A stretch of 8,256 bases of DNA from Candidatus Nanohaloarchaea archaeon. GTDB taxonomy: Archaea; EX4484-52; GLR71. The DNA is taken from contig DAOVHT010000044.1 of NCBI GenBank assembly GCA_030671745.1, positions 1 to 8,256 on the forward strand, given 5' to 3'. Positions 1 to 7,900 of the stretch are shown here, piece by piece (positions within the stretch are counted from its first letter, which is position 1; each line of letters opens with the position of its first letter). The translations under genes were made by a program, and so were the position numbers. A model generated the notes under the pieces. That model had not been told where the DNA came from. It made no database searches and saw only the letters and a program-made list of their open reading frames with translations.

Positions 1-1547
1 ATGAACTCAACGGCGCAAACACGACCCTAGCATCCTGCCAGAACACGACAATAACAGCTACAGAAGGCGCCAACAACCTCAAACTTTACGCGAACGACAC
101 AGCCGATAACTGGAACATGGACGAGGTAGATTTCACAGTCAGTCTCATCTCATTGCAGATAACAAAGATCCTGAGCCCAGATATCTTGGTCGCCGGAGAG
201 AACGAGACAATAACTGTTAACACAACAGTAAAAGTCAATCAGACACAGAATGATGTATACTCGATAAACATCACAGATGAGATACCTTATGACTTCTACA
301 ACTCGACAGACATAATTGTATATTTCAAGAATGCGACGACTGCCGAATTGACCGAATTGACATCCGGATTAACCATAAACATTATAGATCTGGCACAAGA
401 CAATAACACCCTGATACAGGTCAATATCTCAAACATATCAGAGACAAATCTCGCAGGATACATTAAAGAGAACGATTCAATAATTGTAACTTATGATATG
501 GTCTCATCGCAATTGAACTCAGGAGATGTACGGATTATATACACAAATATTTCTGTAGAAGATATCAACAGCAATCTAAAATTAGATAGCTTTATAAAAA
601 ACATTTCGGCATCGGGTGCCGTGTTACGGGGCACTAAATCAGTTTACATCAACCCTGCAAACCCGCAAGAGATAACCGTGACAATCCTTGTGGATGTAAT
701 CGGTGATTCCGGTCTGAGTGAAATTTTATTGTCTGATTTCCTACCTATCGGTGCAACAATCACAGATAAGGAAGTGACCTATTACAATGACAGCAACAGT
801 CAGACATATAACCTCTATAATGATTCCGATTATTCTTTAGATAACTCCTCTCAAGACACTTTACCCGATGGGATTTCAGTAGATATCTACCACTACAATT
901 TCACTTACAACTACACCAACTGGAGCGGTACTCTTTATGACAATGACAGCATCAAGATAGTCTACAATGCTACAATCTTAGGTGGCGGTTCCTGGCTCTT
1001 ACCGACAATTCTCGGCGGTTATGACCCAAGTTATAAGACTCATATCAGGACTGAGATGTACACAGAGGTCAACATACCTTTATTCGATATAGTTCTGAAT
1101 ATGTTGACCAAAACAGTATTCCTTGGAGATCCAGTCACCGCACTTTTAACGATGGAAAATGTAGGTGGACCAAAAGCTAGAGTTGATGTAGTCATAAATT
1201 ATGCTATGCGGACGATGACTGGGGACCTTATAATTGAATCCACAGATACAATTGCAGTCATAGATCAAAAGGAAAGGATATTAGAACTTGATATTCCAAA
1301 CGATATAGATATAGGTCGATATACTTTCGAAGCTTTTGTGACCTACACCGGACGTGAAGCTATATCTACAAGAAATTTCAATGTCGAAGACAATAGTGTA
1401 CCGAAAGAAGATGACAGATTAGTGATTGTCCTGTCCCTAATAGTCCTAAGTCTTATAATACTCTTGTTCTGGAAACAGATCCATACAACAAAAAAGAGAA
1501 ATGTCCATGCTAGAAATAATAATATGAAACATTTTTATGAGAAATGA
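1..1547 (+). CDS. Large surface protein, C-terminal part (5' end outside window): Ig-like end, beta-sandwich repeats, membrane anchor
   Basis: The frame is open from the first full codon at position 3 to the TGA at 1545-1547 (514 residues visible). The ATG at 117 is internal, because coding continues upstream with the end of an Ig-like domain (L-Y-A-N-D-T-A-D-N-W-N, like Y-A-Q-N-L-A-G-N in the next gene). Two Asn/Thr-rich beta-sandwich segments follow, roughly 150-570 and 620-1075. Both resemble DUF11-type 'conserved repeat' domains (I-N-I-T-D-E-I-P; L-L-S-D-F-L-P-I-G). A third domain, about 1080-1385, looks like the membrane-proximal Ig-like/CARDB-type domain of archaeal surface proteins (F-L-G-D-P-V-T-A-L-L near its start, R-Y-T-F-E-A-F-V-T-Y near its end). 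It ends in one hydrophobic helix and a basic tail, so the bulk should be outside the cell. I infer an anchored surface or adhesin-like glycoprotein, probably related to the next gene. No enzyme motif is visible, and ligand and full length are unknown. Confidence 0.88.
   Translation, partial: ELNGANTTLASCQNTTITATEGANNLKLYANDTADNWNMDEVDFTVSLISLQITKILSPDILVAGENETITVNTTVKVNQTQNDVYSINITDEIPYDFYNSTDIIVYFKNATTAELTELTSGLTINIIDLAQDNNTLIQVNISNISETNLAGYIKENDSIIVTYDMVSSQLNSGDVRIIYTNISVEDINSNLKLDSFIKNISASGAVLRGTKSVYINPANPQEITVTILVDVIGDSGLSEILLSDFLPIGATITDKEVTYYNDSNSQTYNLYNDSDYSLDNSSQDTLPDGISVDIYHYNFTYNYTNWSGTLYDNDSIKIVYNATILGGGSWLLPTILGGYDPSYKTHIRTEMYTEVNIPLFDIVLNMLTKTVFLGDPVTALLTMENVGGPKARVDVVINYAMRTMTGDLIIESTDTIAVIDQKERILELDIPNDIDIGRYTFEAFVTYTGREAISTRNFNVEDNSVPKEDDRLVIVLSLIVLSLIILLFWKQIHTTKKRNVHARNNNMKHFYEK
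1419..1472 (+). other. C-terminal transmembrane helix of the first protein
   Basis: About 18 consecutive hydrophobic residues (L-V-I-V-L-S-L-I-V-L-S-L-I-I-L-L-F-W) follow an acidic stretch (P-K-E-D-D-R). A Lys/Arg/His-rich tail of about 24 residues comes next (K-Q-I-H-T-T-K-K-R-N). The polarity fits an extracellular N-terminal body, one membrane pass and a short cytoplasmic tail. Confidence 0.85.
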
Positions 1548-1558
1548 TCATTAATGAT
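1547..1558. repeat. 12-bp perfect palindrome overlapping the stop codon
   Basis: ATCATTAATGAT reads identically on both strands and starts at the last base of the TGA stop. The overlapping AATGATCATT (1543-1552) is also a perfect palindrome. There is no loop, so an RNA hairpin is unlikely. A protein-binding site is possible, but so is chance in A+T-rich sequence. Confidence 0.35.
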
Positions 1559-1668
1559 TCTACAATTATTTTGTTGGATTTACTACATGATTTCAAATCA
1601 GATACATCGCTTATTTCGTTCAATATAATAGTTTCATAAATCCGATATTATGTTCTGTGCAATATTTG

Positions 1669-1678
1669 TCTCTTTTTT
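1669..1678 (+). terminator. Candidate oligo-T terminator of the first gene
   Basis: The pyrimidine run TCTC followed by six T lies about 120 bases after the stop codon, and a second run of five T is at 1729-1733. Archaeal RNA polymerase commonly terminates at such T-tracts without a hairpin. The call rests only on base composition and position. Confidence 0.3.
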
Positions 1679-1698
1679 ACCCTTAAATTATGTATTTT

Positions 1699-1829
1699 AC
1701 AATCTAAAAATAGTTAGCTACAGACTTATTTTTAAAAGACGCATCATTTAATTCATAGTACTCATTTATATGCTTTAAAATCAAATGATATTCATGATTT
1801 AGGGCATATAACAATCATTTTAGATTGTT
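1699..1829. repeat. Small inverted repeats in the intergenic region
   Basis: AACAATC (1810-1816) and GATTGTT (1823-1829) form a perfect 7-bp inverted repeat with a 6-base spacer. The 11-mer ACAATCTAAAA at 1699-1709 is the exact reverse complement of 1819-1829, so the same half-site occurs three times in this gap. It could be an operator for the downstream gene. Chance recurrence in A+T-rich DNA is the main alternative. Confidence 0.3.
1765..1772 (+). promoter_or_regulatory. TATA-like box candidate for the large downstream gene
   Basis: TTTATATG matches the general archaeal TATA-box pattern. It would place transcription start near 1792-1797, leaving a leader of about 120 bases. A second candidate, TTTACATATG at 1833-1842, would give a leader of about 50 bases. 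No clear BRE distinguishes them, so this is only a candidate. Confidence 0.28.
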
Positions 1830-1907
1830 TAATTTACATATGTTCTATACTTTGATCATAACTTGTTATGTCCACAAGATGAAATAAGTCTGCCCGATAT
1901 TGGTTTT

Positions 1908-1912
1908 AGGTG
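1908..1912 (+). promoter_or_regulatory. Shine-Dalgarno AGGTG for the start at 1918
   Basis: AGGTG lies five bases before ATG 1918 and matches the archaeal anti-SD core. It sits downstream of the in-frame TAA at 1885-1887. This selects ATG 1918 over the in-frame TTG codons at 1900 and 1915 and supports the N-terminal hydrophobic segment as the true start of the protein. Confidence 0.72.
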
Positions 1913-1917
1913 TCTTG

Positions 1918-4900
1918 ATGTCTTTTGATTTTAATCGATTAAATAAGAAAAATCTACATATCTTATTGCTCTTATTTTTCATATTCATAATTCTTGTAAT
2001 TTTGATGAAACCTCAAGGCATCTACACCGGCAATCTGTTGGCCTCAACATCAGCAGAATCTTTCCAATTATCACCGGAATCAATCAATCTCTGTTCCATT
2101 GAAAATGATATCGGCAATTTATCTTTTGAATACCTTGATCAGACCTCAATCACTTGCAACAATGATTCTTATTTCTCGTCATTACCATTATCTCAATCTT
2201 TTTCTGAATTATCATCTTCACCATATCTCGAATTATCATTTTCAGACACATCCACAGATTATTTTAACATGACCGGGTCCAACCTGATTTTCGACTGGCA
2301 CTCAGAGCTAGATTACGACGCCCAGATATTTTATCCCGTCAATGGGACCTATGAAACAGTCTGCACTCTTAGAGTACCCAATGTCCCAAGTCAATCAATC
2401 TGTGACCTATCCGATAATATCAAGTCCCTTTCAGATTTACAGAATGCAACCGTGCGCATCTACTTCCAAGAATCTGCCCCAACAACCAATATCTCCAATT
2501 TGATAACAGGTCAGGTTTTAAGTGTATTAAACAATAATTCCTCTCCGAATCTGACTCTTGATAATTCATCATATGCCAATGTTTCAGTCGATAATACAAC
2601 TTTAATTGATGAGATTAATGATGTTAATACTTCTACGCCTATTGAGAACAATACATTGGATCTGACCGGCAATGTTACAATTGAGAATATTACTGAATTT
2701 GATAATGTTACGATCGATAACATCACAGCAGATAATATCACAACTGATAACCTTACTCTTGACAACATTACAACAGATAACATAACTCTCGATAATATCA
2801 CAACTGACAACATTACAATTGACAACATTACAACTGATAACATAACCCTCGATAATATCACAACTGACAACATTACATATGGTGATGATACAATTGCAGA
2901 TAATTTAACTGATATAGATTATAATGTTAGTGCTAATTATTCAATTAACTCAACAATAAATATAACAATTCCCCCTCAGATAGATAATGAGACAACAAAC
3001 AATACTTTAACTGATGATACACCAACACAGAATGCTACAATCCATATAGACAACATTCTGTTGAACATACAATACGTTATCTATAAAATGATAACGCTCA
3101 ATATGTATTCTGATATTACTGAATACTTCCCGAACGATAATGTATCGATCTATATCTCTGGAGATAGTAAGATAATAGATACAATCACACTCACAATAGA
3201 CAAAAAAGATTACGGATTAAAAAACATATCAGACGATAAATGGGAATATGTATGGACTGCGCCACAAGAACCTGCAACCAAAGACGTAAAGGTCACAGCC
3301 AATGCATATGATTCAGATGGTGGTCTCTTGGACACCGTGACATTGAAACTATCTCCGAACAATATGATTGCAACCTCAATCCCCGAAACAAAAACAGAAA
3401 TCCTAAATAATCAAACAGATATCACATTCAGCGCAAGACTGATATACGAGAACGATAGTGCCTATCCTGGCGCCGAATTATCTTTCGGCTGCAATCTGAC
3501 AGACGGCAGTTTCAATCATCTCGGCACAGACATCACAGACGACTCCGGCTGGGCAACATTCACAACAGAGAATTCAGAAGTACCGGAAGACTGTTCCTTG
3601 TACGTTGATTACAGAGGCAACACCACATCCCACACTCTACCAAGTTTCAACAGTTCTTTAGATGCATCAGTTGAGGTCACCTACAAACTGAAAGACCTGC
3701 CAACAGATATCTTGATCTATGATAGCACAACAGGCGCACTCATCCCTCCTGACCAATATCCATCATTGACCGATACAAAAAAGATAGATTTGCGCATCAA
3801 AGACGCAGAAAGTTTCATCTTCTTCGATTCAGTTGACTTAGAATCCGTAAACTCATCAAAGAGACCGTCAATCATCAAAGATACAAAGCTGAAACAGAAG
3901 ATAGAGAAGAAGACAAAAGAAGTGGTAAACGATTTCATCTGGGTCGAAGCAGATGGTTTTGTACCGCAGGCAACCGGTGGAAAGATAGTCCTTCCGTCAA
4001 TAGGTGACAAGACATTCAAGTGTGATGGCACGGTCGACAATCCGGACTGTTTTGAGATTGAATCCTGTGACATCTCAGCAAAACCGTGTTACGAATTTGA
4101 CAACGGAAACACAATCATCTATGTCGACCATTTCTCGGGTGCTTTCAATACCCTGAACTGGACAACAGACGATGACTGGAACACCGGCACGCACGTCAAC
4201 ACGACAAGTTCAAGCGGTGACCTTATCCTTTCTGGCACAAACACGACAGGAACTTATCTATCCGACACAACAGACACAACCTACATCATAACAAGGATAA
4301 AACCAATCTGGAACTCAACCGAGCAGGATGCAAACAAGAACATAACAGTTGAAATTTCAGCTGACGCAGGCGCAACCTGGTTGACTGCCACAAACAGCAC
4401 AAATTATACCACTGGCGCAGGCATCGGTGCAGGCCACGAACTGGTATACCGTATCAACTTCTCAACAAATGACTCAAGCATCTCGCCTGAAGTTCATGAC
4501 ATAACACTCGAATACGATACAGCGATTACACCTACCATTGATTTTGTATCACCGACAGAAGATGATAATACCTATATGGGTGGGAGTTATACCTACATCA
4601 ATGTTACTGTTACGGATGATACCAACACGACAGCCTTCATCGACTGGAACAGATCTTTGGTCGGATGGTGGCGATTCAACAACGAGTCAGGCGAGAACAA
4701 TACATTCTTTAAAGATTGGTCAAGCTGGGGGAACAACGGCACCTGCACTGACTGCCCGAACCACACTACAGGAAAGTTAGGTGAAAGCATGTTGTTTGAC
4801 GGAATAAATGATTATACTTATGTTTCTGACAGCAACTCATTGGATCTTTCAGGAAATTTCACAATTGAAGGCTGGTTTAAACCAAATGAAACATTCAGCA

Positions 4901-7900
4901 ACACATCTGATTATTATAACGGACTTCTTGACAAAGGGTCATACCAACTGTTCCTTGACCGATCAGACGGAAAACTTAAATTAAGCTTAGATTCAAATGA
5001 GACAGAAGTATGGAGTGCATTAGGTTCGAGTCTGGATGATACAGTATACCCCCTTGCAGTTTACAATGGTAACCTTTATGCTGGCGGTTGGTTTACAACA
5101 GCCGGTGGTGTGAGTGCAAATAGGATTGCGAAATGGGACGGCACAGATTGGAGTGCATTGGGTTCGGGTTTAGGTGATGGAGTAAACTCTCTTGCTGTCT
5201 ACGATGGCAATCTTTATGTTGGTGGTATGTTCTCTACAGCCGGTGGTATGGGCGCAGATTATATTGCAGAATGGGACGGCACAACCTGGAGTGCATTGGG
5301 TTCGGGTACAAATGATGAGGTATACTCTTTTGCAGTCTACAATGGCGATCTTTATGTAGGTGGTGCATTTACAACCGCTGGCGGTGTGAGTGCAAATTAT
5401 ATTGCAAAATGGGACGGCACCACCTGGAGTGCATTGAGTTCCGATATAGGTGGTGATATAATATACGCCCTTGCAGTCTACGATGGTGATCTTTATGCTG
5501 GAGGATATTTTACGACAGCGGGGGGTGTGGGTGCAAATAATATCGCTAGATGGGACGGCACCTCCTGGAGTGCACTTGGTTCAGGTATGAATGGTGATGT
5601 ATTCTCTCTTGCTGTCTACGATGGCAATCTTTATGCTGGCGGATATTTTACAACCGCTGGCGGTGTGGGTGCAAATAGGATAGCGAAATGGGACGGCACT
5701 ACCTGGAGTGCATTGGGTTCGGGTATGGGTGGTGATGTATACTCTCTAGTGACCTACAATGGTAATTTTTATGCTGGCGGTTCATTTACAACAGCTGGTG
5801 GTGTGAGCGCAAATAGGATTGCGAAATGGAACGGCACAGATTGGAGTGCATTGGGTTCGGGTACAAATGATGAGATGTACTCTCTTGCAGTCTACAATGG
5901 TGACCTTTATGGTGGTGGTTCATTTACCACCGCTGGCGGTGTGAGCGCAAATAGGGTTGCAAAATGGTCAGACGGCAATGAAAAAGAGATATCATCCACT
6001 ACTGATATGTGGGATGACTGGAATCATTTTGCTTTTGTCTATAATAATACCGACCTTAGATTATATGTCAATGGCATATTGGAGACCTCAGAGTCCCTAT
6101 CAATAAACCTGACAAGAAATACATTGCCTTTATATATCGGAAAGACATACGGTTCTCGAATAGGGGGTTATTCAAGCAGTGGTCCTGAACAGTTCAACGG
6201 TACAATCGATGAAATAAGAATGTTTAACCGTGCCCTTTCAGCAGACGAGATCAACGCTTCTTATAACGCAAGTCTTTATAGACTGGAAACAAACATCACA
6301 GACCTGACAGAAGGGACCTACACCTACACAGCCTACGCACAGAATCTGGCCGGAAACACAGACCAGACCGAAACCAGGACACTTACAGTTGACACAACCA
6401 ATCCCTCAATAGGATTCGTCGCCCCGACAAAAGACAACAATTCTTATATCAACAAGAACTACACTTACATCAACGTCACAGCGACAGACGCAAACAACAT
6501 CACAGCCTTCGTAGACTGGAATAATTCCCTTGTCGGTTGGTGGCGGTTCAACAATAACACAGACTTCACAGATCATTCCACATACTCAAACGACGGCACA
6601 AATAACGGTTCAGCATACACCGAAAGCGGGAAATTTGGCGGGGCAAGAAGTTTTGATGGACTTGACGATTACATCAAAGTCAATAACAGTCTCGATATAG
6701 ATGCATTGAGCAGATTCACAATAGAATCATGGATAAAAGCAAACACAGATTCAAAGAATCAGTTAATTGCAGGAACAAAAGGCAATTACATCCTGCGATG
6801 GGACAAGAAGGATGGATATATATACTTCTCAACAGTAAACCAGACAGATATAAATTCAACAATTACCGAGGTCTGGACAGAGGAAGGCAATCAGGACAGT
6901 GCTTATTATGGTTATTCCATATCTTCAGCAGGAGATGTCAACGACGACGGCTATGATGACATAATCGTAGGTGCTTATCAGTATACCAACGGCAACACTC
7001 AAGAGGGCAAGGCCTGGGTATATCTTGGAAATTCAACAGGGGTTGAAAGCACTGCGGTATGGGAAAAAGAAGGCAACCAGAACGGTGCTTGGTATGGTTA
7101 TTCAGTGTCTTCAGCAGGAGATGTCAATGGCGACGGCTATGATGATATAATCGTAGGTGCTGCGGGCATTGGTGATGTATGGGTATATCTTGGAAATTCA
7201 ACAGGTGTTGAGAACACAGCAGTATGGGATAGTAGTTCTGTTATGTCTGTCGCTTCAGCAGGAGATGTCAATAACGACGGCTATGATGACATAATCGTAG
7301 GTTCTTATCCGTATACCAACGGCAACACTCAAGAGGGCAAGGCCTGGGTATATCTTGGAAATTCAACAGGGGTTGAAAGCACAGCAGTATGGGAAAAAGA
7401 AGGCAACCAAGATAATGCTTGGTATGGTTCTTCTATATCTTCAGCAGGAGATGTCAACGGCGACGGCTATGATGATATAATCGTAAGTGCTGCGGGTATT
7501 GGTGATGTATGGATCTATCTTGGAAATTCAACAGGTGTTGAGAACACAGCAGTATGGGATAGTAGTTCTGTTATTTCTGTCGCTTCAGCAGGAGATGTCA
7601 ACGGCGACGGTTATGACGATATAATCGTAGGAACTTATGTGTATACCAACGGCAACACTCAAGAGGGCAAGGCCTGGGTATATCTTAATAATTTCACTCT
7701 CAATGCAAAAACATCAATACCTGCAGACAATGAATGGCATCATATCGCCGGCACATACAATTCAAGCGTCCTTTCCCTCTATATTGATGGAACTTTAAGT
7801 GGGACATATTCTGGTATCGGAAATATTACAAGCACGATAAATTCATTTTACATAGGTGGATTTGGTGAAAAAATAAATTTCAACGGCACGATAGACGAAG

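Larger units (their letters stand above)
1548..1917. other. A+T-rich intergenic region, 370 bp
   Basis: I see no credible coding frame here. The stretch is markedly richer in A+T than the flanking genes. It contains short T-tracts that may end the first transcript, TATA-like boxes that may start the second, and small inverted repeats. The length suggests that the two genes are separately transcribed rather than tightly coupled. Promoter and terminator calls inside it are weak because such motifs arise easily in A+T-rich DNA. Confidence 0.7.

Noticed and set aside
117..119. ATG as the start of the first gene
   Set aside because: The same frame is open to position 3 and encodes the end of an Ig-like domain, so this Met is internal and the real start lies upstream of the window.
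2511..2873. Antisense 120-residue open frame (repetitive M-L-S-V-V-x-L-S)
   Set aside because: It is the complement of the D-N-I-T repeat tract in the long plus-strand gene. The repetition keeps the antisense frame free of stops, and no independent start signal or domain is seen.
3717..4073. Antisense 118-residue open frame
   Set aside because: It lies entirely within the strongly supported plus-strand coding frame, has no recognisable domain, and resembles a Ser-rich shadow of that sequence.
4538..4790. Short overlapping frames on both strands (4538-4780 plus, 4593-4790 minus)
   Set aside because: Both overlap the LamG start of the large gene in other frames, whose L-V-G-W-W-R-F-N motif shows which frame is coding.
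6729..6956. 75-residue plus-strand frame
   Set aside because: It overlaps the LamG/FG-GAP junction in a different frame. The clear LamG and FG-GAP motifs are in the main frame.
6934..7620. D-x-N-x-D-G-x-D-D motifs as dockerin or EF-hand domains
   Set aside because: The spacing of about 48-62 residues and the flanking A-G-D-V-N ... I-I-V-G and W-V-Y-L strands match FG-GAP blades. Dockerins and EF-hands have paired loops with helices, which are absent.
5011..7686. The DNA repeats as a CRISPR array, transposon or diversity-generating retroelement
   Set aside because: Repeats are long, contiguous, in frame and encode propeller blades. There are no spacers, terminal inverted repeats, transposase or reverse transcriptase in the window.
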